Positions 25,001 through 33,272 of a stretch of 64,000 bases of DNA are shown piece after piece. Source of the DNA: Blastococcus sp. CPCC 205250 (lineage in GTDB: Bacteria; Actinomycetota; Actinomycetes; Mycobacteriales; Geodermatophilaceae); the NCBI RefSeq assembly GCF_019799925.1, contig NZ_JABGCG010000005.1, positions 230,318-294,317 on the forward strand. The letters run 5' to 3'. Numbering within the stretch: the stretch's first letter is position 1; each line of letters opens with the position of its first letter. A program made the position numbers and the translations under genes. The notes beneath the pieces are model-generated. The model was not told where the DNA came from and did no database searches. It saw only the letters and a program-made list of their open reading frames with translations.

Positions 25001-27994
25001 GATGCGCAGCTGGTCGCCGTCGGGGTCGGCGTCGTTGGCCAGCACGTCGACGGTGACCGCGCGGCCGGGCCGGGTGGTGACGGAGTCGGCCTGCGCGACC
25101 GGCGGCTGGTTGCCCGCCGGCCGCTCGGCGATGCCGACCTTGACCGTGCCGGTGGCCTGCGCGTTGTAGCGGTCCTCGACGACGTAGGTGAACGAGTCGG
25201 TGCCGCTCTCCCCGTAGGCCTCGTAGACGAGGTGGTCCGCGGCGACCTCGACCACCCGGCCGCGGGTGGGGGCGCTGCCCACGCCGACCAGCCGCACCGA
25301 GTCGCCGTCGGGGTCGATGCCGGTCAGCGGCACGTCGATCCGGGCCTGGCTGCCGGCCAGGACACGGCCGGTCAGCGGCCTCGGGGTTGGCGGGCTGTTC
25401 TGGTCGTCGGCGGCACGCACGTAGACCGTGACGAGGCTGGAGGACAGCTGCCCGGCCGCGTCGGCCACCTGGTAGACGGCGCGCACTGTGCCCGGCCCGT
25501 CAGGGGCCAGGACGTGCAGCCGGTTCCCGACGACGGTGATCGTGCCCGCGCTGGCGGGCTCGAGCAGTTCGGGCAGCAGGGTGAGCGCGTCGCCGTCGGG
25601 GTCGCTGTCGTTGGCCAGCACGTCGAGGGTCAGCACGTCGCCGGCCCGCACCGTGGCGGTGTCCGGCGCCGTGATGGGGGGCTGGTTCGTCGCGCTGGGT
25701 GGCACGCTGCGCACCACCACGCTGCCCTGCGCGCTCGCCGTCCCGTCCGACACCGTGTAGGTCACCGTCTGCGGCCGGGCCAGCAGTGCGTCGGTGGAGA
25801 TGGTGAGGAAGCGGTGGTCGAGCACGCTGACCCGCAATCCCGACTCCTGCGGGACGGTGACGCCGGTGAGCACGAGCACGTCGCCGTCGAGGTCGACGTC
25901 GTTGGCGAGCACGTCGACCGTAGTCGACCGTGCGGGCGGCACCAGGGCCAGGTCACGGACGGCGACCGGTGGCGTGTTGGTGCCGCCGGCCCGCACGTCG
26001 AGCCGGACCAGCCCCTGCGCCGTGGCCGGCCCGGCCGCCACCGTGTAGACGAGGTAGTGGGTGCCCGGGGCGGCAGCGGTGACGGTGAACGTGCCGGCCA
26101 CGAAGTCGGGCACCACCGCGGTCTCCGGCGTCGGGGGGACGGCCGACAGGCGCAGCTCGTCCCCGTTGGGATCGGAGTCGTTGGCCAGGGGCGCGACCAC
26201 GACGGGCTCCCCGGCGAAGGCGGTCACGTGGTCGCCGCGCGCCGTCGGCGGCAGGTCGCCGTCGGGCCGGACCTCCACCGACAGGGTCCCCCGCGCCACC
26301 ACGGTGCCGTCGCTCACCCCGAGCGTCACGGGCTTCAGGCCGGGCTCGGTGCCGGCGTCGATGAAGGTGACGAAGCCGTCGGCCGTCGAGCGCACGGACG
26401 CCGACGGCACGGTCGTGGCCGACTCCAGCGTCAGCTCGTCGCCGTCGGGGTCGATCCAGTCGCCCAGGACCTGGTGCACCACCGTGCCCCGGAGCACCAC
26501 CACCGTGCGGGCGCGCGCGTCCGGCTTGAGCTGCGGCGCCTCGTTGACCTCCCACGGCCGGATGGTGACGGTGACCTCGGCCTCGTCGACGCCGCCCCGG
26601 CCGTCGTCGACGGCGTAGGAGAAGGTCACCGCCCCGGTCGCTCCCGGAGCCGAGGTGAACTGCAGCCGGCTGCCGTTCTGCACCACCGACACGGTGCCGC
26701 GGGAGGGGTCGGGCTCGCGGAGGGCGTTCACCACGAGCAGGTCGCCGTCGGGGTCGGTGTCGTTGTCCAGCACCGGCAGCAGCGTCGCGACGCCGGGGCG
26801 GGCACCGAATGCGTCGTCCTGGGCCGCCGGCGGCCGGTTCTGCTCGGTGCGGTCGAGGGTCTCCGCCTCGTCGAACTGGTCGGACTGCTCGTCGGTCTGG
26901 TCCTGGGGGTCCGGCGGGCGGACCTCGTCCCAGTTGTCGGCGACGGTGAGCCCCTCGTCGAGCAGCCAGACGGTGCCGAGGTCGAGGTCGTTGAGGACCA
27001 CCCGGTCCCGGTTGACGCGGAAGGTCAGCCGCGCGCCGGCCTCGGCGCCGGGGATCGCGTCCTGACGGCGGCCCCCCTCGCCGCAGTCCTGGGCGTAGGA
27101 GGGATCAGCCGACCACGCCGCGTGGGCACAGCCGCCGACGCGGACCGGGGCGATCGCACTGCCCGTGCCGTCGGCGAGCCTGCTCCGGTCGGCCCCGTCG
27201 AGCGGGACCCCCCACAGGGCGGCATCGGTGGCCACGAGCACCGCGGGAGCGGCCGGGCCGGGCTGCTGGAGCACCGGGCCCTCGTCGTCGCCGAGGTCGA
27301 GGGTCTCGCCTTCGGCGGTGACCAGCCGGGCCCGCTCCACGTCGAGCGCCACGGCCCGCTCGCCGACCACCGTGACCTGCGCCTGTTCCACGTCGCCGTC
27401 CAGCGGCACCTGGCTGGTCGCACCGTCGCGGGCGACGACCACCAGCTCGTCGTCCTGCAGGGAGACGGCGGCGACCACCCCGGTGGGGCCCACGGCGACG
27501 ACCGGCTGCGGCCCGAGGGTGAGCGTCGGAGCGTCCTGCTCGACGTCGAGGGAACCGATGGCGCCCGCGTCGCGCACCCACACGGCACCGCTGGCGGGGT
27601 CGGTCACCGCCAGCCGGCCGCCGCCGAGGGCGACCGTCGAGCCCGGGCGCAGGAGCACCTCCTGCTCCAGAGCGACGTAGGAGACGTCGAGCCGGCGCAG
27701 GGAGCCGGCGCCCGGCTGGACGGCGAAGACCGTGCCGGCCTCCTGCAGCACGTCGGCGTCGTCGGCCCCGGCCACCAGCGCGGCGTCGAGCTCGCCGATC
27801 TGCCCGTTGAGACGGCCGACCAGCAGCTGGTCGCCATTGGTCACCCAGACGCCGGCGTCGTTGAGCTCCGCCTGCGCCGTCGGGTGGCCGGGGTCGACCA
27901 GGGCCAGGGCGGCGACGGTGAGCGCCGCGAGGGCCACCGAGCCCCCCGAGAGGAGGCGGCGACGACGCCCGAGCGCAGCCGTCAGCCGACCCAT
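22034..27994 (-). CDS. giant surface protein with Ig/cadherin-like and FnIII repeats
   Basis: 1986 residues. One N-terminal membrane segment (about 18-34) is followed by a roughly 330-residue region of short repeated beta strands that could be a propeller (for example ASGAVWVRDAG), then an acidic spacer. About eleven Ig/cadherin-like units follow, each with a loop of the type NDSDPDGD, a probable calcium site. Five fibronectin type III domains follow (starts at PDAPAAP, PDPPAAP, PAQPAAP, PAQVGTV and PPPAPRV) and a cysteine-containing C-terminal domain ending NRYDWPDN. There is no sortase motif. With the N-terminus in the membrane the repeats would extend through the cell wall, as an adhesin, a stalk or a part of the secretion complex. 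GGGGGAC precedes the ATG. Confidence 0.85.
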   Translation of the reverse strand: MGRLTAALGRRRRLLSGGSVALAALTVAALALVDPGHPTAQAELNDAGVWVTNGDQLLVGRLNGQIGELDAALVAGADDADVLQEAGTVFAVQPGAGSLRRLDVSYVALEQEVLLRPGSTVALGGGRLAVTDPASGAVWVRDAGAIGSLDVEQDAPTLTLGPQPVVAVGPTGVVAAVSLQDDELVVVARDGATSQVPLDGDVEQAQVTVVGERAVALDVERARLVTAEGETLDLGDDEGPVLQQPGPAAPAVLVATDAALWGVPLDGADRSRLADGTGSAIAPVRVGGCAHAAWSADPSYAQDCGEGGRRQDAIPGAEAGARLTFRVNRDRVVLNDLDLGTVWLLDEGLTVADNWDEVRPPDPQDQTDEQSDQFDEAETLDRTEQNRPPAAQDDAFGARPGVATLLPVLDNDTDPDGDLLVVNALREPDPSRGTVSVVQNGSRLQFTSAPGATGAVTFSYAVDDGRGGVDEAEVTVTIRPWEVNEAPQLKPDARARTVVVLRGTVVHQVLGDWIDPDGDELTLESATTVPSASVRSTADGFVTFIDAGTEPGLKPVTLGVSDGTVVARGTLSVEVRPDGDLPPTARGDHVTAFAGEPVVVAPLANDSDPNGDELRLSAVPPTPETAVVPDFVAGTFTVTAAAPGTHYLVYTVAAGPATAQGLVRLDVRAGGTNTPPVAVRDLALVPPARSTTVDVLANDVDLDGDVLVLTGVTVPQESGLRVSVLDHRFLTISTDALLARPQTVTYTVSDGTASAQGSVVVRSVPPSATNQPPITAPDTATVRAGDVLTLDVLANDSDPDGDALTLLPELLEPASAGTITVVGNRLHVLAPDGPGTVRAVYQVADAAGQLSSSLVTVYVRAADDQNSPPTPRPLTGRVLAGSQARIDVPLTGIDPDGDSVRLVGVGSAPTRGRVVEVAADHLVYEAYGESGTDSFTYVVEDRYNAQATGTVKVGIAERPAGNQPPVAQADSVTTRPGRAVTVDVLANDADPDGDQLRISGDFSDTGGLDVRLSGTRVRVVAPDSGERTVAYAIDDRHGGEAIGYLTVRVDPQAPPRPPVAVDDVVSTDLLVPGRAVPVAVLDNDSDPDGSAEDLTVSVDGGDAVARVDGQGRVLVTGTADRQVVRYTVTDVDGLSAGAVVLVPAVTDLPPRLKPDASPKTVGAGGATWQLDELVEDPEGAEVRLTGRVLSATRSDGSPLAAGATALQFTPADGVHGPASVTFEVTDGAGPEDQQGRTAVLTLLVEVDTDVPQPPVFAGASMTVVIGEDPVSLDLGPLVEDPDGGQPTFDAPNPVPAGFTADLSGTVLTVGAQAGAAAGSIGRLELTVTDGSTAPQPAPVDLRVVASDRPLAQAVADTATADQGEPVGVAVLANDVNPYPGEALTLASARPLTGDADVAVSGDRVTVTPGARFVGQVTVEYVVRDASGDAGREVTGLLTLTVRGAPDAPAAPTVLEVRNATVVLSWPSPLANGAPITGYTVNGNGVSQECPGTTCTISGLRNGDTYTFTVTARNEVGDSAPSPASGPARPDTRPDPPAAPVLTFADRALDVTWTAPRNEGSAITGYDVEISPGGAAVTVTGTSYRFTGLTNGQSYQVRVRAVNAAPEPSEWSGYSAPEVPAGVPAQPAAPTATPAGAEVGGSVRVSWTAPATNGAPIDTYQLQVFRDGAPAGTQEFPGGTTSTDLAVQNASNYTFVLVASNKAGPSPDSPESAAVRPFGAPAQVGTVTATPGNGSATLAFTAPSDNGQAIARYEVQTNGSGAAPLAANRVVSGLSNGSAYSFAVRACNTYCGAWSAASAAVTPFGPPPAPRVTHVDRANVVTFSWSDSGSNGRPLARMDISIDNGGWQPVGMNGSVDVGNGYSQYHSVVLRVTDSEGQTAQTGDAGTTWTPSITVDRGTRINTSECSHPSCGLIRVTVRGMTPGDHQISYDSTATSGGNLRASNVTIRIDGNGNGVVDGPKFFGFPNDQVWASIDGYQSNRYDWPDN

Positions 27995-28043
27995 CGACCG
28001 TCCCCCGTTGCTCCCCGTACTCGACCGATCGCCGAGCGAGAGC

Positions 28044-28049
28044 AGGCTA
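28044..28049 (-). promoter_or_regulatory. candidate internal -10 element before the giant surface-protein gene
   Basis: On the minus strand TAGCCT lies about 50 bases before the start of the 1986-residue gene, in the only sizeable gap (165 bases) between operon halves. No convincing -35 box was found. Confidence 0.3.
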
Positions 28050-28159
28050 TGCGGTGGAGCGGCGTTGCGGAACGGCGGCGCCCCGCGCCGCGCCGCCGGT
28101 GGACCATTCCGTCACACCCGTCCCGGGCGTCGGCGTCTCCGTCCCACTCGTCGGGACGC

Positions 28160-28888
28160 TCAGGCCTCGTCGGGAGCGGGGTGGGGCTGGTCGAGCAGTG
28201 GTAGGTGGTCGCCGGTGACCAGCCGGCTGCTGACCGCGTACTCGACCAGCCGGGCCCGGCGGCCGCTGGCGAGCGCGCCCGGCGCCCCGTGCAGCCCGCG
28301 CACCCCGGCACGGGTCAGCTTCTGGCAGACGTTGTCCAGCTTGCGGTTGAACCGGGTCAGCGCCCACCCCAGTCGGCGGGCGGCCTCGGCGTTGCTGGGG
28401 ATCTCGGTGCGCCCGTTCGCCCCCTGGCGCAGCAGCGGCTCGCTGAGTGCGAGCACCAGCAGGTACTGCGAGGCCGTCAGCACGGGCGGCGCCAGCGTGG
28501 TCGCGCCGTCGCCGGCGTCCCGAGCGGCACCCACGGGGGTGTAGGTCGCCGGCACGAGCACCTCCACCTCGTAGGTGGTGGGCCCCGCAGTGAAGAGGAC
28601 GACGGTGTGCGGCAGCACCAGCGGCAGGGCGGCGCCTGGCCCCAGCCACGACTGGAGCAGCCCGTCGCGGTCGCTCACCGTCGCCGACAGTCGCGCGCCG
28701 GTGTTGGCCAGCCACCACAGTCCGCCGGTGTGCTCGATGCCCAGGAGCCGGCGGTGCAGGAACGGGTTGTCGTCGTCGACGACCAGGTCGGCGTCCCGGC
28801 CGATGGTGAACGTCGCCCCCGGGCGCACCTCGTACCGCTCGCCGCAGAACAGCACGGTCGCCGGGGTCGGCTCCTCGACGGCGCTCAC
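28160..28888 (-). CDS. FHA domain plus winged-helix protein
   Basis: 242 residues. The N-terminal half has FHA-like sequence (FTIGRDADLVVDDDNPFLHRRL), although the usual Ser of the SxxH motif is Phe. The C-terminal half resembles a winged helix: TASQYLLVLALSEPLLR, then NAEAARRLGWALTRFNRKLDNVCQKLTRAGV, the layout of actinobacterial response-type DNA-binding domains. It may couple the kinase encoded just upstream to transcription of the locus. The start is GTG at 28888, overlapping the kinase stop (GTGA). DNA binding is inferred from pattern, not shown. Confidence 0.7.
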   Translation of the reverse strand: MSAVEEPTPATVLFCGERYEVRPGATFTIGRDADLVVDDDNPFLHRRLLGIEHTGGLWWLANTGARLSATVSDRDGLLQSWLGPGAALPLVLPHTVVLFTAGPTTYEVEVLVPATYTPVGAARDAGDGATTLAPPVLTASQYLLVLALSEPLLRQGANGRTEIPSNAEAARRLGWALTRFNRKLDNVCQKLTRAGVRGLHGAPGALASGRRARLVEYAVSSRLVTGDHLPLLDQPHPAPDEA

Positions 28889-30465
28889 CCGGCGCACGCC
28901 TCGGCCGGGGTGACCGACGCGCGGCCGTCGGCGCGGACCACCGAGACCTCGACGCAGGCCTGCCGCCCCTGCGGCACGTCGACCGCAGAGAACGCCGGCT
29001 CCCCCACGCGCTGCGGCTGGTCGGCGACATCGGGGTCGACGCGGCGGACCAGCCACTGGTCACCCTCGGCGGGCTCGGGCGAGACCCAGGTGAACAGGAC
29101 CGAGCCGTCGGGCTGGCGGGCACCGGCCAACTGCTCCGGCGCCGGCACGACCGCAGCCGGGGCGGTCGGCGTGGGGGCCGTGGTCGGTCCGACCGGCTCG
29201 TCGTCCTCGCCGCCGCTGGGCAGGACCAGCACCACCACCAGCCCGGCGACCACCAGGAGCGCGGCCAGGCCCAGCAGCAGGGGCGCCAGCGGGCGGCTGC
29301 GCGGAGCCGGTTCCACCACCGCCGGCGGCAGCGGGAGCTCCGGACGCTGCCGGGTGTCGTCGACCGGCGGTGCCGACGGCACGTCGCGGCCACGGGTGCG
29401 CTCGTCGACCGCGGACGGCACGGGGACGCGCACCGGCGGCACGGGCGCGACGGGCGGTGCGAGGGCAGGGGGCACCAGCGGCGACCGGGCCGGCGCCGTC
29501 GACGGCGCCGTCCGGGGACCGGTCGTGGGCAGCGCGTCGGCCTCGGGCCCGCGGTGGGGGACCTCCGGCGCACCGGCGGGCGGCGTCGGACGCCGCCCGA
29601 CCGGCATCACGTCCACCGACGTCTCGGCGTAGCCCTCCTCGGACTCGATCGCCTGCAGGTCCCGGGCGAACTGGAGCGCGGTGACCGGCCGCATCGCCGG
29701 GTCCTTGCTCATGGCCCTCTCCAGGAGCCGTTCGAGCCTGACCGGCACGTCGCCGCGGCCGGTGCGGGGCGGCCGGTCCCCGGTGATCCGGCGGACCAGG
29801 TCGGGGACGGCGTTCTGCCCACCGGGGACCACGAACGGGGAGTGCCCGGCGAGCAGGTGCCAGACGGTGGCGGCCAGGGAGTAGACGTCGCTCTGCACGG
29901 TGCTGCGGGACGGGTCCTCGAGCACCTCGGGGGGAGCCCACGGCACGGACAGCCCCTCGACGCCACCGGCGTCCTGCACGGAGGCGGCGATGCCGAAGTC
30001 GGTGAGCACGGGGTTGCCGAAGTCGGTGACCAGGATGTTGGCCGGCTTGATGTCGCGGTGCAGGATGCCCAGCCGGTGGGCGGTCTCCACCGCGCCGGCC
30101 ATGCGGATGCCCGTGCGCAGTGCCTCGGCGACCGGCAGCGGCTGCTGCCTGACCCGCTTGGCCAGGTCGGAGCCCGAGCAGTACTCCATCACGATGTACG
30201 GCCGGCCGTCGGCGGTGACGTTGTAGCCGAAGATGTTCAGGACGTAGGGGTGCTTGGCCACCGCGGCCATGAGGTTCGCCTCGGCGAGGAACTGCCGGCG
30301 GTCGTCGTCCCCGCCGAGCCGCTCGCCGAGGACCTTGATCGCCACCTCGTGCTCCGGCACGAGCTGCCGGTACAGGAAGACCTCGGCGAACCCGCCGCTG
30401 CCCAGCGGGCGGCCGTCGACGAAGCCGGGGATCTCGGGCGGCACCGACCGGGGCGACGCGCTCAC
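28885..30465 (-). CDS. Hanks-type Ser/Thr protein kinase, membrane-anchored
   Basis: 526 residues. The kinase domain runs from about 14 to 275 with a complete catalytic set: glycine loop LGSGGFAEV (21-29), VAIK Lys44, HRDIKPAN (136-143), DFG (156-158) and the activation loop ending PWAPPEV. A long Pro-rich juxtamembrane stretch is followed by one membrane helix (about 385-410) and an external domain with an FnIII-like beginning (APEQLAGARQPDGSVLFTW). It would phosphorylate threonines read by the FHA domains of this operon and be reversed by the PP2C. Start is GTG at 30465, overlapping the preceding gene's stop, and its own stop overlaps the FHA-winged-helix gene. Confidence 0.93.
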   Translation of the reverse strand: MSASPRSVPPEIPGFVDGRPLGSGGFAEVFLYRQLVPEHEVAIKVLGERLGGDDDRRQFLAEANLMAAVAKHPYVLNIFGYNVTADGRPYIVMEYCSGSDLAKRVRQQPLPVAEALRTGIRMAGAVETAHRLGILHRDIKPANILVTDFGNPVLTDFGIAASVQDAGGVEGLSVPWAPPEVLEDPSRSTVQSDVYSLAATVWHLLAGHSPFVVPGGQNAVPDLVRRITGDRPPRTGRGDVPVRLERLLERAMSKDPAMRPVTALQFARDLQAIESEEGYAETSVDVMPVGRRPTPPAGAPEVPHRGPEADALPTTGPRTAPSTAPARSPLVPPALAPPVAPVPPVRVPVPSAVDERTRGRDVPSAPPVDDTRQRPELPLPPAVVEPAPRSRPLAPLLLGLAALLVVAGLVVVLVLPSGGEDDEPVGPTTAPTPTAPAAVVPAPEQLAGARQPDGSVLFTWVSPEPAEGDQWLVRRVDPDVADQPQRVGEPAFSAVDVPQGRQACVEVSVVRADGRASVTPAEACAG

Positions 30466-32318
30466 GGCTGGGCCTCGAAGACGAACCCGACCGTGTCGGC
30501 GAGCACCACCCGGGAGCCCGGGAGGACGAGCTTCTCCTCGTCGGGCCGCAGCCGGCGGCTCTCCCCGTTCGGATCCGTGACGACGGTGCCGTTGGTCGCG
30601 CCGAGGTCCACGACGAGCAGGTGCCAGCCCTCCACGGCCACCCGCAGGTGCGACCGGGAGACGTCTCCCTCGGCGCTGGGCACGGTGACCATCGTCGGGA
30701 CGGCGTCCCCGCTGACCCGGTCGGCCCGGGGCGCGCGGCCGATCACGAGTGGCCCGGTCACCGGCACGATGCCCGGCGGCCCGTCGAAGCGCAGCCGGCC
30801 GATCACCGGACGCTCCACCCACTGCTGCGGCGCGGCGGCGACGTCGGCGCCGCACACCCGGCAGCGGTCGGCTTCCGGCGGGCTCGCGTGCCCCTCGGAG
30901 CAGACGACGGCCGGCAGCCAGCCCGCGCGGGAGGCGGGCGCCGGCTGCGCCGCTCCGCCCGCGACCCGGCCCACGGTCAGGTCGGCGTCGGCATCCGGGT
31001 CGGCGTGGGCATCGGCGTGGGCATAGGCGTGGGCATCGGCGTGGGCATCGGCGTCGGCGGGACCGGGGACCGGGTTCGTCGGCGGGGCCGCCGGCCGCGG
31101 CGCACCCCCGAGGAACGGGATCGCGCTGATCAGCCCGGACGGCGGCGCGGGAGGCGTGGTCTCCCCCGGCCGGGACGCCGGCGGGGGGACCGCCGCCGGC
31201 GGGATCGCCGGCGCGGGGGACGCCGGCACCGGGGGCAACGCCTCGGCGACCGCCGGTGGCGGCGTGGAGTCCAGCGGCGGGCCCACGGGCGGGCCCCAGC
31301 CGTGCACGAGGCCCCCTCCGGGCGCGGGCTCCGCCTCGACCGGGCGGACGGCCGCGTTCTCCACGCTGCCGACCACGGTCATCCCGGCGATGAGGTCCAG
31401 GTAGGGGTTCGCCGCGGGACCCGGGGCGGCCGCGCCCCGGGCCGGACCGGGAGGCGCCGGCGTGCTGGGGACGGGCGCCGCCGGGTCCGCCTCCGCGGCC
31501 GCCGGCGCAGAGTCCCGGCCGTCGGCGTGCTCGGCGGCGGCGGCCCAGATGGCGTGGTCCAGGGTGACCGCAGGATCGTGCTGCCGGACCGCGGGACCCG
31601 CTCCCGCGCCGGCCTCCGCGGTCGCCGCTGCCGGCTCGGCCGGCTCGACCGGGGCGGCGGGGGGCGGAGCCGGCAGGGAGATCCCCCATCGCTCGGCGAC
31701 CGACTCCCCGGCGCCCGGTCGCGGCTCGGGGCCCGGTTCCGGCGCCGGCCCGACATGGGGCCGGGGTCGCGGCTCGACGTGGGGCTCGGGTCGCGGCTCG
31801 ACGTGGGGTTCGGGTCGCGGCGTCGCGCCGGCCCGGGCGGCGGTGACCACAGGCGCGGCGGAGGCGCCGCCCAGCAGACCGGCCAGCGATGCCACGCGGA
31901 TGATCCCGCCGTGCACGGGGAGCTCGGGGCCGGTGACCTGCTCGCCGGACACGGACAGCACCGCGGCGCCGATGTCCCGGACGACGTCCTCTCGCCAGGA
32001 CCGGAACCCGACGCCGTCCAGCGTCCGCTCGCCCGGACCGTCCGACGGGCGCAGGAGGGCCAGCGCCGTGCCGCGGACGAGGACGCGGACGACGTCGGCC
32101 GCGGCCTCCACGAGCACGAAGGAGGGCAGACCGGCCAGGCCCTCGCGTCCCAGCTCGTCGAGCACCCGGTCGACATCCGCGTCAGCACCGGCCAGCAGCG
32201 GCCAGATCCGCTCGGCCAGCGGGAGCGCCGCCTCGCCGACGAGGAGAGCCGCAGCGGTGGGGCCGACCACGGCCCAGTGCTGCCCCTGCCGGTAGCGCCA
32301 GGTCGCCGTCGCGGTCAC
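30462..32318 (-). CDS. zinc-ribbon and FHA protein with long low-complexity middle
   Basis: 618 residues. The N-terminal ~150 residues are a globular domain of unknown family (WRYRQGQHWAVVGPTAAALLVG...). About 300 residues of Pro/Ala-rich disordered sequence follow with two tandem repeat tracts. Near the C-terminus is a zinc ribbon (CSEGHASPPEADRCRVCG) and then an FHA domain with intact ligands (VIGRAPRAD, DVSRSHLRV, LGATNGTVV). It is probably a phosphorylation-dependent scaffold, perhaps recruiting phosphorylated kinase or secretion proteins. The start GTG at 32318 overlaps the PP2C stop and the end overlaps the kinase start. Confidence 0.8.
   Translation of the reverse strand: MTATATWRYRQGQHWAVVGPTAAALLVGEAALPLAERIWPLLAGADADVDRVLDELGREGLAGLPSFVLVEAAADVVRVLVRGTALALLRPSDGPGERTLDGVGFRSWREDVVRDIGAAVLSVSGEQVTGPELPVHGGIIRVASLAGLLGGASAAPVVTAARAGATPRPEPHVEPRPEPHVEPRPRPHVGPAPEPGPEPRPGAGESVAERWGISLPAPPPAAPVEPAEPAAATAEAGAGAGPAVRQHDPAVTLDHAIWAAAAEHADGRDSAPAAAEADPAAPVPSTPAPPGPARGAAAPGPAANPYLDLIAGMTVVGSVENAAVRPVEAEPAPGGGLVHGWGPPVGPPLDSTPPPAVAEALPPVPASPAPAIPPAAVPPPASRPGETTPPAPPSGLISAIPFLGGAPRPAAPPTNPVPGPADADAHADAHAYAHADAHADPDADADLTVGRVAGGAAQPAPASRAGWLPAVVCSEGHASPPEADRCRVCGADVAAAPQQWVERPVIGRLRFDGPPGIVPVTGPLVIGRAPRADRVSGDAVPTMVTVPSAEGDVSRSHLRVAVEGWHLLVVDLGATNGTVVTDPNGESRRLRPDEEKLVLPGSRVVLADTVGFVFEAQP
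30981..31058 (-). repeat. tandem repeat tract encoding ADAHADAH
   Basis: A run of six- and twelve-base units (GGCGTGGGCATC on the plus strand) coding for alternating Ala with Asp/His/Tyr/Pro in the disordered middle of the FHA/zinc-ribbon gene. Such a tract may change length between strains. Confidence 0.8.
31751..31820 (-). repeat. 24-bp repeats encoding EPRPEPHV
   Basis: Nearly three units of a 24-base repeat (CGACGTGGGGCTCGGGTCGC and onward) in the same gene, giving a charged Pro-rich tract RPEPHVEPRPEPHVEPRP. Confidence 0.75.
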
Positions 32319-33133
32319 GCCCCGGACCCGTCTGCGGCGGCCGCCGCCGGCATGGCCCGCGGCACGGTGACCGCCTCGGCGTCGACCGCCAGGTCGTCGG
32401 GGACGTCGCCGGCCCGGTGCACGTGCACGACGACGGCCGAGACGTTGTCGTGCCCACCGGCGGCGACCGCCTCGGCCACCAGCAGCTCGGCGGCCGCCTC
32501 CGGGTCGGCGCCGGAGGCGACGACCTCCGCGATCCGTGCGTCGGACAGCTCGCCGGTGAGCCCGTCGGAGCAGAGCAGGAAGCGTTCGCCCCCCTCCACG
32601 GGCAGCAGCGTGTAGTCCGCCTCGCAGTGGGGGCCCAGGCCCAGCGCCCGGGTGATGACGTGCCGCTGGGGGTGCGCGGCGGCCTGCGCGGCGGAGATCT
32701 CCCCGCCGTCGACCAGTTCCTGGACCAGTGAGTGATCGGTGCTGATCTGCTCCCACCCCCCGGCCGACCAGCGGTAGATGCGGGAGTCGCCGATGTGGAA
32801 GGCGGCCCAGAACAGCCCTCCTCCGTTCTCGATGAGGGCGACCCCCGCGACCGTGGTGCCGGCCGGGGGCTCGGGGTCGTCGGCGCCCAGGGCGCGGATG
32901 CGCGCGTCCGCGGCGCCCAGGGCCCGGCGCAGTGCGGGGATGGCGACCGTCGGCCCGTCCACCGCGGTGGCCAGCGCGGTCACCGCGAGCTCGCTGGCGG
33001 CAGCGCCCGCGGCGTGCCCGCCCATCCCGTCGGCGACCGCGAACAGCGGCGGGGCGGCCAGGCAGCGGTCCTGGTTCTCGGCGCGCTGTCCGACGTGGGT
33101 GGACAGCCCCCAGGCCAGTTCGACCTGTGACAT
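32315..33133 (-). CDS. PP2C-family Ser/Thr phosphatase, first gene of the T7SS-like operon
   Basis: 272 residues with all PP2C motifs (ENQDR, DGMGGHAAG, GDSRIY, DHSLV, SDGLTGE, GGHDNVSAVV). It is a clear paralog of the phosphatase at 1373-2104: both begin with an SQVELAW/PQVQLSW strand. No membrane segment. It is the likely partner of the kinase encoded two genes downstream, together making a reversible switch over the FHA proteins. ATG at 33133 follows AGGAG. Its stop overlaps the next start (GTGA), so it opens the 22-kb operon. A possible -10 TACGCT lies at 33186-33191 on the minus strand, without a clear -35. Confidence 0.94.
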   Translation of the reverse strand: MSQVELAWGLSTHVGQRAENQDRCLAAPPLFAVADGMGGHAAGAAASELAVTALATAVDGPTVAIPALRRALGAADARIRALGADDPEPPAGTTVAGVALIENGGGLFWAAFHIGDSRIYRWSAGGWEQISTDHSLVQELVDGGEISAAQAAAHPQRHVITRALGLGPHCEADYTLLPVEGGERFLLCSDGLTGELSDARIAEVVASGADPEAAAELLVAEAVAAGGHDNVSAVVVHVHRAGDVPDDLAVDAEAVTVPRAMPAAAAADGSGA

Positions 33134-33272
33134 CTCGGCTCCTGTCGGGACTACGTCGCCCCGGCGCGGCGCGGGATCGGCGCAGAGCGTACGAGGCGAC
33201 CGGCCCCGGCGCGGTCCACCGGCGGCCGTCCGCGCGCCGCTTCCGCCCCGGGACGGGTGCGCACCGCGGGAC

